NCBI GenBank assembly: GCA_041397525.1
Contig: JAWKWL010000005.1
Coordinates: forward strand, 1-64,000
DNA from: BOKV01 sp041397525
Lineage (GTDB): Bacteria; Pseudomonadota; Alphaproteobacteria; Rhizobiales; Rhizobiaceae
Reading direction: 5' to 3'
DNA length: 64,000 nucleotides
Position 1 is the first letter of the stretch. Each line of letters begins with the position of its first letter. Shown in pieces: positions 53,380 through 60,434 of the stretch. Position numbers and translations under genes: made by a program. The notes beneath the pieces were generated by a model. That model saw only the letters and a program-made list of their open reading frames with translations, had not been told where the DNA came from and searched no databases.

Positions 53380-53565
53380 TTATCTCTTGCGGGCAGGGCG
53401 GGGTTTCTTTGCCGGGACACCGCCCTGTTCCTTTTTGTCATCGGATTCGGTTAACAAATTCTTTACAAGCGGCTTAGGCCGCGTTTCCAGCATCCGCTTT
53501 AACGTTCGTTGAAATTTGCTTTCTTCGTAATCCGTATGCGATTTGTCTCGACTCCGGTTCTGCAT
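53380..53565 (-). CDS. Small basic ORF, 61 aa, overlapping the HEPN-like gene
   Basis: A lysine/arginine-rich protein with the segment 'FQRTLKRMLETRPKP', which resembles short prophage-associated proteins with 'F..TLKRML.TPPKP'. Its first 92 bases overlap the 3' end of the HEPN-like gene in another frame on the same strand, so translational coupling is likely. An AAGG lies about 10 bases before the ATG. Reality of the gene is moderately supported by the residue pattern only. Confidence 0.45.
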   Translation of the reverse strand: MQNRSRDKSHTDYEESKFQRTLKRMLETRPKPLVKNLLTESDDKKEQGGVPAKKPRPARKR

Positions 53566-54397
53566 TTTCTTTCTGCGCCTTGTCCCGAGCTAATTCTATC
53601 ACCGTAATCGAGCAGAGACGAAACAGCATATCTGCTGAAACGGTGTCCAACGTATCTCTTGGATGCATTAATGGATTTCGCTCAAGTTCGCGCAACCTGT
53701 CCAACATGGCAGCAACCTTTGCTGACGGCTTAGTTTTTGCAGTATCATCCTTGATGAGCTTTTCCGCGGCCTTGATGTGATCATTCCAACTCTTCATTGA
53801 TTCGGGTTTAATACCGAACGACTCTAAATAGTTGGACATAACCAATTCCAAGCCGCGCAATGCATGAAAGCCGCATGCTGTAGGCAAATCAAATGCCAAG
53901 CACTTACCAGCGTTGTTGAACTCATCAAGTGCCTCATTCGGAATGAGCACCTGTGTTTCTGCAGGTATAAAATTAGCTCCATTTGCTACCAACGCAGACG
54001 TTTTATATATTGAGATCTGCCCGACAGAATAAACATCAACATCATGGCATTCTGCAGAAAATACGCTTTTAAACACAGTAATTTTTGAGGCAATTACGCT
54101 ATATTGCCAATTGTTCAATTCAACGTCGAATTTATCCATATCTATAGAAGGCGGGGAAGCACCATCTAGCGCATATTTATTTATCCAATCCTCAGCGATT
54201 GCCGCGAGTTCGGAGGCAACGTGCTTGCATGTAGAAAACCCATTGTCTTCGTCAACGAAGTTTCTGAGCTTCCCTGGCAGCGGCATAATCCCAAAATAAA
54301 TTGATCCAGCCTTGGAAGAATCTGGCGTGGTTGCCCTATGTGCTCGATGCAAGGTCTCTGCCAAGTCGAAATAGTCAACAAGATTGACGCGTTTCAC
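53474..54397 (-). CDS. HEPN-like protein of unknown family
   Basis: A 307-aa protein from an AT-rich gene, unlike its neighbours in composition. The C-terminal helical third contains 'GFHALRGLELVMSNYLESFG' and 'RELERNPLMHPRDTL'. The latter gives R240-N-P-L-M-H245, an RxxxxH motif as in HEPN ribonucleases, set in the usual 'RNP..HP' context. The N-terminal 160 residues match nothing recognised and might be a sensor. GTG start behind AAGGAA. It may be a defence or toxin-type RNase, but this is inference. Confidence 0.6.
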   Translation of the reverse strand: MKRVNLVDYFDLAETLHRAHRATTPDSSKAGSIYFGIMPLPGKLRNFVDEDNGFSTCKHVASELAAIAEDWINKYALDGASPPSIDMDKFDVELNNWQYSVIASKITVFKSVFSAECHDVDVYSVGQISIYKTSALVANGANFIPAETQVLIPNEALDEFNNAGKCLAFDLPTACGFHALRGLELVMSNYLESFGIKPESMKSWNDHIKAAEKLIKDDTAKTKPSAKVAAMLDRLRELERNPLMHPRDTLDTVSADMLFRLCSITVIELARDKAQKENAEPESRQIAYGLRRKQISTNVKADAGNAA

Positions 54398-54447
54398 TCT
54401 ACCGTTCCTTTTTTCAAGAGAATTGAGAAAATCATAGCAAGGCTTAA

Positions 54448-54463
54448 GCGTTTTCGCGAACGC
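54448..54463. promoter_or_regulatory. Inverted repeat GCGTT-TTCGCG-AACGC before the HEPN-like gene
   Basis: Perfect 5-bp arms around a TTCGCG centre, just upstream of a TATGAT -10-like box (minus strand, 54436-54431), i.e. over the expected -35 position. It could be an operator for the HEPN-like gene. No matching regulator gene is present. Confidence 0.3.
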
Positions 54464-54589
54464 CTAGTTATGTTTTCCCCGTTTGCTTGTCTCTTCCATA
54501 GGATCTTTTCTTAGTTCCTTGACGCAAGTCGGTGCCTGTCTGGCAGTAGCCGATACGAATCGCATATTTATTTTACGTATAAAAATAGG

Positions 54590-54597
54590 AAAAAAAT
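54590..54597. repeat. Target site duplication, left copy (AAAAAAAT)
   Basis: The 8 bases directly outside the left inverted repeat, identical to those outside the right inverted repeat at 57409-57416. Eight bases is the target duplication length of the IS1595 family. Confidence 0.85.
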
Positions 54598-54625
54598 CCG
54601 CATATTGTATTTCGCGTACCCACAC
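54598..54625 (+). repeat. Left terminal inverted repeat of the transposon
   Basis: 28 bases starting CCGCATATTG and ending CGTACCCACAC. Compared with the right end it differs at positions 4, 10, 13, 16, 17 and 28. It also contains the TTGTAT -35-like box of the cargo gene. Confidence 0.85.
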
Positions 54626-54633
54626 GATAAATT
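54605..54633 (+). promoter_or_regulatory. Predicted promoter of the cargo gene, partly inside the transposon end
   Basis: TTGTAT (54605-54610) lies in the inverted repeat, then a 17-base spacer, then TAAATT (54628-54633). Transcription would start about 54639-54641, at the ATG of the cargo gene (54640). No Shine-Dalgarno precedes that ATG, so a leaderless message is predicted. Confidence 0.4.
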
Positions 54634-54639
54634 AGTCGA

Positions 54640-56091
54640 ATGTCGATTCATGATCCCAAGGCACTACTTGAAGAATTGTGCTCGGAGACTTCCGAGAGAG
54701 AGTGGTTTGAATTCAAAAAAAGTAACTTTGAGCCTGAAAAAATTGGCGAGTACGTATCGGCGATTTCGAACTCGTGCATGCTATTGGCAAGGCGGGCCGG
54801 TTATGTTGTTTGGGGTGTAGATAACAAAACACACGAAATTGTTGGAACGGACGTAAATCTTAAAATAGAGAAGGTGAAAGGCGAGGAATTCGAACACTGG
54901 TTAAATAAACTTTTAAAGCCAAAAGTAGGCATTGAGTTTCATACATTTTGGATAGGCGGGAAAAGAGTTGAAATAATCGAAATTACACCAGGGTATGAGC
55001 AGCCTGTTCGCTTTCTCAATAATGCTTATATACGTGTGAACTCAATAACAAAACGCCTTGACGAGTATCCGCAAAAAGAAAGAACCCTGTGGAGTATCAC
55101 CTCTCGCTATTCATTTGAGGATGGAATAGCTGGATCCCATCAAAACATTCTTGATATTGAAGATTCGGTTAAGGTATATGGCCTCTATAAAATGCTATTC
55201 CCGGATACTAGAGTCACAACGAATGTAATACGTGATCTTCTATCAAAAGGACTAATTATTGATGATAATCAAGGTGCCTTTGATATCACAAATTTGTTTG
55301 CGCTGACTGCTGCAAACGATATTTCGAAGTTTACTACGATTGCAAATAAGGCACCAAGGGTAACAATATTTAACGGAACGTCGAAACTAAAAACGAAAAA
55401 GGATATTATTGGAAAACTTGGGTACGCTGTCGGATTTCGCAAATTGATGAAATTTATTATGGAAAATATTCCACAAAGGGAAGTAATAGAGCACGGAATA
55501 CGAAGAAAAAAGTATGAATATCCAGAAATTGCAATTAGAGAGATTTTGGCAAATGCGCTAGTACATCAGGATTTCACTATAGATGGCACGCATCCGCTTG
55601 TAGAGATATTTGATGATAAAATCGAAATCACAAATGCGGGGACGCCATTGATTGATTTGGATCGATTTATTGATCATCCTTCGAAATCGAGGAATGAAAA
55701 GCTGACCTCGCTGTTTAGGGAAATCGGAATATGTGAAACAAGGGGCAGCGGAATCGATAAAGCGATTTGGGAAATCGAAAAAGAGAATTTACCACCACCA
55801 TTGTTTAAGGTCGTTGGCGAGAACACTGTGGTAACGTTATACAGAAAAAGAAAATTTGCGGAGACGTCTAAAGAGGATAGGTTAAGGGCATGCTATCAGC
55901 ATGCATGTATTAGGCAGCAGGTCGGTGATCTTATGAGCAATTCTTCTTTGAGGGATCGTTTAGGATTGGACAAGAACCAATATCCACAGGTGTCAGTTGT
56001 AATCAGGGAGGCGATAGAGTCTGATCTAATTCGTCCACTGTCGGCGGACCAAGGGAACCGCAATGCCCGATATGTACCGTTTTGGGCCTAG
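54640..56091 (+). CDS. Schlafen/AlbA_2 domain ATPase (transposon cargo)
   Basis: A 483-aa protein from a strongly AT-rich gene. Residues about 15-140 form an AlbA_2/Schlafen domain ('EREWFEFKKS ... VVWGVDNKTHEIVGTD'). Residues about 290-390 form a GHKL-type ATPase domain (HATPase_c_4) with Asn305 in 'REILANALVHQDF' and the glycine loop 'TRGSGIDKA'. The C-terminal 80 residues look like a winged helix. Proteins of this layout are annotated as regulators or RecG-like, and some Schlafen-type proteins act in phage defence; the role here is not known. It lies wholly inside the transposon, 14 bases from its left repeat. Confidence 0.88.
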   Translation: MSIHDPKALLEELCSETSEREWFEFKKSNFEPEKIGEYVSAISNSCMLLARRAGYVVWGVDNKTHEIVGTDVNLKIEKVKGEEFEHWLNKLLKPKVGIEFHTFWIGGKRVEIIEITPGYEQPVRFLNNAYIRVNSITKRLDEYPQKERTLWSITSRYSFEDGIAGSHQNILDIEDSVKVYGLYKMLFPDTRVTTNVIRDLLSKGLIIDDNQGAFDITNLFALTAANDISKFTTIANKAPRVTIFNGTSKLKTKKDIIGKLGYAVGFRKLMKFIMENIPQREVIEHGIRRKKYEYPEIAIREILANALVHQDFTIDGTHPLVEIFDDKIEITNAGTPLIDLDRFIDHPSKSRNEKLTSLFREIGICETRGSGIDKAIWEIEKENLPPPLFKVVGENTVVTLYRKRKFAETSKEDRLRACYQHACIRQQVGDLMSNSSLRDRLGLDKNQYPQVSVVIREAIESDLIRPLSADQGNRNARYVPFWA

Positions 56092-56154
56092 GTTATGTAA
56101 CTGATTCGTCCGAAAATCCGAATCCGGCAATAGAATCAATAGACTAATTTGTAA

Positions 56155-56397
56155 TTATGACATTCTAGCAATCTTACCGATTGCGAACTCAAACGTTTCA
56201 CCACTTTCATCCGCGCCAAGTTCCCGAGCGGTCTCAATGAACCGCTCGGATTGTTCCTTAGCAGTCATCTTCTTCGAAGAGCCAGCCTTGGCTTTCTTCT
56301 CCGCTGGCTTCTTCGATGGGGATGATTGGGATGCGGACTTGTCGCCAGCCAACCGGCTTGTATTTTGAGGGTCGCCAGACGCCATAAGCTTGTTCAC
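56155..56397 (-). CDS. IS1595-associated accessory ORF, 80 aa
   Basis: A lysine- and serine-rich protein whose C-terminal half 'KEQSERFIETARELGADESGETFEFAIGKIARM' resembles the small protein often found behind IS1595 transposases in rhizobia. The ATG overlaps the transposase stop (ATGA), so the two are translated together. Function unknown; DNA binding or a transposition helper role is possible. Confidence 0.7.
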   Translation of the reverse strand: MNKLMASGDPQNTSRLAGDKSASQSSPSKKPAEKKAKAGSSKKMTAKEQSERFIETARELGADESGETFEFAIGKIARMS

Positions 56398-57344
56398 CTT
56401 GCACCAATCGTTTCATAGGTCAGACGCTTGCCAGTGACGCCGCAAAGGATGCGATCAGCACGTGCAACATCATTCACGCCAAGCGCTACACGGCCATTGT
56501 GGCGAAAGTCAAATTCAGCAAGGTAACGGTGCAAGTGCTTTTCGGCACAATGCTGATAGGTGCCGCGCATACCGCGCTTGAAGATGCTGAAATAGCTTTC
56601 AATGGTGTTTGAGTGAACGCCGCCACGGGCGTACTCACCGCCGCGATGCTTCACTGACTGATGATCTGCAAAGTTCTGGTTCATTCCGCTGTAGAGGCGG
56701 CTTTCATCGGTGTACAGGGTGCTTTCCTTCGCTACGTTTTGGGTGACCAGTTCAGCGACATTCACCTTGGTGGCTTGTTTGATATGGAAAGTGCGGACCT
56801 GTCCGCCACGTTCGATCAAGCCAAGGATTGCCCGCTTGTGCGAAGGGCCGGTTTTGCCGCCCTTGGTGAATGGCCGTCCGCTGGTGGTCACGGTAGGTGC
56901 CGGACCTGCCTTCTTACCCATGTAGGTTTCGTCCGCTTCCACAATCTGACCTTCACCACCAAGCGGGCCAAGACCGCCTTGACGCATGGCTTCACGAATA
57001 CGGTGAGACATGAACCATGCGGTTTTGAGAGTAACGCCAAGAGTACGATGCAACTGGTTTGAAGAAATGCCTTTCTTCGAGGAAGCCATAAGGAAAATCG
57101 CCTGTAGCCAAAGATGCATCTTGACGTGGCTGGCTTCAAAGATGGTGCCGATCTTGACGGTAAAAGGCTTGCGGCAATCGTAGCACTTGTAAGTACCAAT
57201 GCGGGTGCTTTTGCCCTTCATTTTGCCGATGCGATCCATGCCACCGCAATGCGGGCAAGTCGCGCCATTCGGCCAAACCCTGGCTTCAACAAACCTGTAA
57301 GCGGCGGCTTCATCGTGAAAGTGGCGGTCTGAAAGTACGGACAT
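56394..57344 (-). CDS. IS1595 family transposase
   Basis: A 316-aa transposase. An N-terminal zinc ribbon ('CPHCGG ... YKCYDCRKPF') precedes the DDE/DDNK-type domain with Asp in 'VEADETYMGKK', Asp in 'LYTDESRLY' and Asn/Glu in 'HSNTIESYFSIFKRGMRGTYQH'. The ORF is intact with no frameshift. ATG 57344 follows AAGGAG. It sits beside the right repeat and reads inward, with a small accessory gene coupled behind it. Confidence 0.93.
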   Translation of the reverse strand: MSVLSDRHFHDEAAAYRFVEARVWPNGATCPHCGGMDRIGKMKGKSTRIGTYKCYDCRKPFTVKIGTIFEASHVKMHLWLQAIFLMASSKKGISSNQLHRTLGVTLKTAWFMSHRIREAMRQGGLGPLGGEGQIVEADETYMGKKAGPAPTVTTSGRPFTKGGKTGPSHKRAILGLIERGGQVRTFHIKQATKVNVAELVTQNVAKESTLYTDESRLYSGMNQNFADHQSVKHRGGEYARGGVHSNTIESYFSIFKRGMRGTYQHCAEKHLHRYLAEFDFRHNGRVALGVNDVARADRILCGVTGKRLTYETIGAR

Positions 57345-57380
57345 TGGTCTAACTCCTTGTAGACTCAATGTAATCACTCA

Positions 57381-57408
57381 ATGTGGGTACGTCAAGTATA
57401 ATATACGG
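57381..57408 (-). repeat. Right terminal inverted repeat of the transposon
   Basis: Read inward on the minus strand it starts CCGTATATTA and ends CGTACCCACAT, matching 22 of 28 bases of the left end at 54598-54625. Confidence 0.85.
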
Positions 57409-57416
57409 AAAAAAAT
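57409..57416. repeat. Target site duplication, right copy (AAAAAAAT)
   Basis: Identical to 54590-54597 on the other side of the transposon. Together with the left copy it defines the insertion point exactly. The next bases read CCTTGACA, so the target A/T run lay just upstream of a promoter. Confidence 0.85.
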
Positions 57417-57418
57417 CC

Positions 57419-57447
57419 TTGACACCGAAACGGTGATCGGCTAGGTT
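57419..57447 (+). promoter_or_regulatory. Predicted promoter of the GTA cluster
   Basis: TTGACA (57419-57424), a 17-base spacer and TAGGTT (57442-57447), about 85 bases upstream of g1. The -35 is a perfect consensus, the -10 is weak, as in activator-dependent promoters. The transposon's right target duplication ends 3 bases before the -35. Confidence 0.5.
57423..57435. promoter_or_regulatory. Dyad CACCG-AAA-CGGTG in the GTA promoter
   Basis: A perfect 5-bp inverted repeat around AAA that overlaps the end of the -35 box and fills the first half of the spacer. A repressor bound here would block the promoter. The cognate protein is unknown. Confidence 0.45.
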
Positions 57448-57531
57448 CTGTCTACGGTCGGAGAACTGCGGCTTGAGCCGATCTTCCCGCCAAACCGCCA
57501 CTTTATCACACCCTGAAAATCCGGAGATTGC

Positions 57532-57918
57532 GTGTTGGAAACCATTGTGGATTCCGCCGCCGGCTCCGCTTTGCCCGTCGAAGGGAGCGAAGCAGAACTG
57601 GCATCTCTTGCGCCACGCCTTGCCACCCTCATTCGCAGGCAGGTCGCTGCCATCGAGGATGAGCTGGAAACCGGCGCACCTGCCTATGACGAGAAGCGCA
57701 TCCGCGCATTGCTGATGCTGACGAAATCGGTTCAGGCCATGGAGGAGGCCGCCCAAAAACAACAAAAGGCTGACGATGACCGACATGGCGGACCGCGCGA
57801 CATTGTGGAATTCCGCGAGCGCCTTGCGGCAAGCATTGCGGCACTTGTCGAGCGCGACCCTGAGGATGAACTGGTTGCAGGCGCTGGGCCTGGCAGAACT
57901 GGAAGGACTGGCGCGTGA
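57532..57918 (+). CDS. GTA small terminase-like protein (g1)
   Basis: A 128-aa helical protein ('LATLIRRQVAAIEDELETGAPAYDEKRIRALLMLTKSVQAMEEAAQKQ') at the position of RcGTA g1, the small terminase that guides DNA packaging. GTG start behind CCGGAG. The C-terminal part 'FRERLAASIAALVERD' is like other g1 ends, after which the glycine-rich tail overlaps the TerL gene. The call rests on position and helical make-up more than on a diagnostic motif. Confidence 0.72.
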   Translation: MLETIVDSAAGSALPVEGSEAELASLAPRLATLIRRQVAAIEDELETGAPAYDEKRIRALLMLTKSVQAMEEAAQKQQKADDDRHGGPRDIVEFRERLAASIAALVERDPEDELVAGAGPGRTGRTGA

Positions 57919-59146
57919 CTGGCCGGTCTTTTCGCTCCCGGCCCAGCGCCCGCCCCTGAGCCGCTGGCGCACCTGGCTGTTGCTGGGCGGGCGTGGTGCG
58001 GGCAAGACCCGCATGGGCGCGCAATGGCTCAAGGGCATTGTCAGCGGCGATCCGCATTATGCGGGTGACGCGGCAGGGCGTGTAGCGCTGGTGGGCGAAA
58101 CCTATGCCGATGCCCGCACCGTGATGATCGAGGGCGAGAGCGGGCTTCTGGCCGCGCATTCGCGCTCCGAGCGCCCGGTCTGGATTTCCGGCAAGCGCGA
58201 GCTGGTCTGGCCTTCGGGCGTGATTGGCCAGGTGTTTTCGGCCAACGATCCCGAAGGCCTGCGCGGCAGCCAGTTCGGCGCGGCGTGGTGCGACGAGATT
58301 GCAAAATGGGCGCATCCGCAGGAGACCTGGGACATGCTGCAATTCTGCATGCGGCTGGGCAGCGACCCGCGCCAGGTGGCCACGACCACGCCCAAGCCGC
58401 TGAAATTGTTTGCGCGGCTGATGGAGGAACCGACAACGGCGGTGACGCGCTCGCCGACAAGCGCCAACGTCACCAACCTGGCACCGGGCTTTGTTGAATA
58501 TCTGCGCGGTCTTTATGCCGACACACGGCTGGGACGGCAGGAGCTTGACGGCGAGATCATTGAGGATGTCGACGGCGCGATGTGGCAGCGCGGCTGGATC
58601 GAGATGCACCGCTCGCTCGATACGCCGCCATTGCAGCGCATCGTGGTGGCGGTGGATCCGCCCGCCAGTTCAACGGCGTCATCCGATGCCTGCGGTATCG
58701 TTGCTGCCGGTATTGACGCAGACGGCATTTGCCATGTGCTGGCGGACCGGACGGTTCAACCGGCCACGCCCTATCGCTGGGCGGTGGAGGCGGTGGCCCT
58801 GTATGAGCGGCTTGAGGCTGACGCCATTGTGGCCGAGATCAACCAGGGTGGCGACATGGTCTCCGCCGTCGTGCGCCAGGTCTCGTCCAACGTGCCGATC
58901 CGCACTGTGCGCGCCACCCGCGGCAAGGCCGTTCGCGCCGAGCCGGTGGCAACCCTTTATGAGCGCGGGCGGGTGGTCCATGCCGGCCGCTTTCCCGATC
59001 TGGAGGACCAGATGTGCGCCTTCACCCGCGAAGGGCTTGCCGATGGCAGGTCGCCGGACCGCGTGGACGCGCTGGTCTGGGCAATTACCGACCTGGCGCT
59101 GACGGCGCGGGGCTCTCCGCGCATCCGCATGATTGCGAAGGACTGA
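57866..59146 (+). CDS. GTA/phage large terminase (TerL, g2)
   Basis: The packaging motor, 426 aa. The N-terminal ATPase has Walker A 'LLLGGRGAGKTRMGAQWL' and Walker B 'FGAAWCDEIAKW'. The C-terminal RNase-H-like nuclease has acidic residues in 'IVVAVDPPASS' and 'RVDALVWAITDL'. In GTAs TerL packages random host DNA headfuls. ATG 57866 leaves a 53-base overlap with g1. An ATG at 57776 has a better ribosome site (AAAAGG) but would overlap g1 by 143 bases. Confidence 0.92.
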   Translation: MNWLQALGLAELEGLARDWPVFSLPAQRPPLSRWRTWLLLGGRGAGKTRMGAQWLKGIVSGDPHYAGDAAGRVALVGETYADARTVMIEGESGLLAAHSRSERPVWISGKRELVWPSGVIGQVFSANDPEGLRGSQFGAAWCDEIAKWAHPQETWDMLQFCMRLGSDPRQVATTTPKPLKLFARLMEEPTTAVTRSPTSANVTNLAPGFVEYLRGLYADTRLGRQELDGEIIEDVDGAMWQRGWIEMHRSLDTPPLQRIVVAVDPPASSTASSDACGIVAAGIDADGICHVLADRTVQPATPYRWAVEAVALYERLEADAIVAEINQGGDMVSAVVRQVSSNVPIRTVRATRGKAVRAEPVATLYERGRVVHAGRFPDLEDQMCAFTREGLADGRSPDRVDALVWAITDLALTARGSPRIRMIAKD

Positions 59147-59168
59147 AACAGTCTGACAAGGACAGGAC

Positions 59169-60398
59169 ATGAACCGATTTCTTCAATGGTTGTCTCCAGC
59201 CGGACGACAGTCGAACAAGCTGTCGCATCCCGCGACGGATATCGTTCCAGCTATTGGTCGTGCACAAGAGTGGAAGCACTATTCCGGGCCAATGGTGGCA
59301 CTGCATGGCCTGTCGGACGCTGCCTGGTCGCCGCCTTCGGCTGCGGCACTGACACGCGAGGGCTTTGGCCGCAATCCGGTAGTCTATCGTTGCGTGCGCC
59401 TGGTCTCTGAAGCCGCCGCATCCATGCCATGGCTGATGTATGACGACACGGCCGAGATCACCACCCACCCAGTTCTCGAACTGCTGCATCGTCCCTCGCC
59501 GCTGCGATCGGGCTGCGAGTTTCTGGAGACCCTGTTCGGCCACATGCTGGTTTCCGGCAATGCCTATGTGCAGCTGATTGCCCATGATGGCGAATTGCGC
59601 GAACTGCATCTGCTGCGGCCCGACCAGGTGCGCGTCGTTACCGACACGGATGGCTGGCCCCAGGCCTATGAATATGGCGAGGGAAACCGCCGCCATCGCT
59701 TCGAGATCGAGGAGCAAAACCCGACCATCTTGCATCTCGCGCTGTTCAACCCGCTCGATGAATTGTGCGGAATGCCACCGCTCACCGCTGCGCATATGGC
59801 GCTCGACATCCACAATTCAGCCTCTCGCTGGAACAAGGCACTGCTCGACAATTCCGCAAGGCCGTCCGGCGCCCTTGTCTACAATGCGCCGGAAGCCTCG
59901 AACCTGACACCTGAACAGTTCGAACGGCTCAAGAGCGAATTGGAGGAGGGCTATTCCGGGCCTGCCCGGGCCGGTCGCCCGATGTTGCTCGAAGGCGGAC
60001 TTGACTGGAAGGCCATGGGTTTCTCGCCAAAGGACATGGATTTCATCGAAGCCAAGAACGGCGCTGCCCGCGATATCGCGCTCGCCTTCGGTGTGCCGCC
60101 CATGCTGCTCGGCATTCCCGGTGACCTGACTTATGCAAATTACCAGGAGGCCAACCGTGCCCTGTGGCGCCAGACGGTGCTGCCGCTGGCATCGCGGGTT
60201 GCTGCCTCCCTTGGCAACTGGCTTTCCGGACATGGCGGCGAGAACTTCCGTCTTGATTTCGACCGCGACGGCGTCGAGGCATTGGCCAGCGACCGCGAAG
60301 CACTTTGGAAACGCCTCAATGAGGCGACCTTCCTCACCGATGACGAAAAGCGGCAGGCCGCCGGTTATGGTGTCGGTGAGCCGGTGGAGATCAACTGA
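59169..60398 (+). CDS. HK97-type portal protein (GTA g3)
   Basis: The dodecameric DNA gate at the capsid vertex, 409 aa. HK97-portal signatures: 'NPVVYRCVRLVSEAAASMPWLMYDD', 'FGHMLVSGNAYVQLI', 'DIHNSASRWNKALLDNSARPSGALVY', 'FIEAKNGAARDIALAFGVPPMLLGIPGDLTYANYQEANRALWRQTVLP'. It follows TerL by 22 bases with AAGGA upstream. Confidence 0.94.
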   Translation: MNRFLQWLSPAGRQSNKLSHPATDIVPAIGRAQEWKHYSGPMVALHGLSDAAWSPPSAAALTREGFGRNPVVYRCVRLVSEAAASMPWLMYDDTAEITTHPVLELLHRPSPLRSGCEFLETLFGHMLVSGNAYVQLIAHDGELRELHLLRPDQVRVVTDTDGWPQAYEYGEGNRRHRFEIEEQNPTILHLALFNPLDELCGMPPLTAAHMALDIHNSASRWNKALLDNSARPSGALVYNAPEASNLTPEQFERLKSELEEGYSGPARAGRPMLLEGGLDWKAMGFSPKDMDFIEAKNGAARDIALAFGVPPMLLGIPGDLTYANYQEANRALWRQTVLPLASRVAASLGNWLSGHGGENFRLDFDRDGVEALASDREALWKRLNEATFLTDDEKRQAAGYGVGEPVEIN

Positions 60399-60434
60399 CC
60401 GGACGATACGCCCGCCTGTCACAGGAAACATCAC

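Larger units (their letters stand above)
54598..57408. mobile_element. IS1595-like transposon (2811 bp) with Schlafen/AlbA_2 ATPase cargo
   Basis: A complete element bounded by 28-bp imperfect inverted repeats (22 of 28 bases match; both start CCG and share CGTACCCACA) and by an exact 8-bp direct repeat. Contents left to right: the Schlafen-like ATPase (+), an 80-aa accessory ORF (-) and an IS1595-family transposase (-). The left half is strikingly AT-rich and the transposase half is not, so the cargo was probably picked up separately. The exact duplication and open transposase suggest a recent insertion. It ends 10 bp before the promoter of the GTA cluster. Confidence 0.85.

Noticed and set aside
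53451..53466. CtrA-like TTAA-N7-TTTAC near the 3' end of the HEPN-like gene
   Set aside because: It has a mismatch in the second half and lies inside or downstream of coding sequence with no start nearby.
57401..57416. A 12-bp direct repeat GGAAAAAAATCC flanking the transposon as the target duplication
   Set aside because: The repeat does occur on both sides, but four of its bases belong to the CCG/CGG element ends or to chance neighbours; the element ends fit best with an 8-bp AAAAAAAT duplication.
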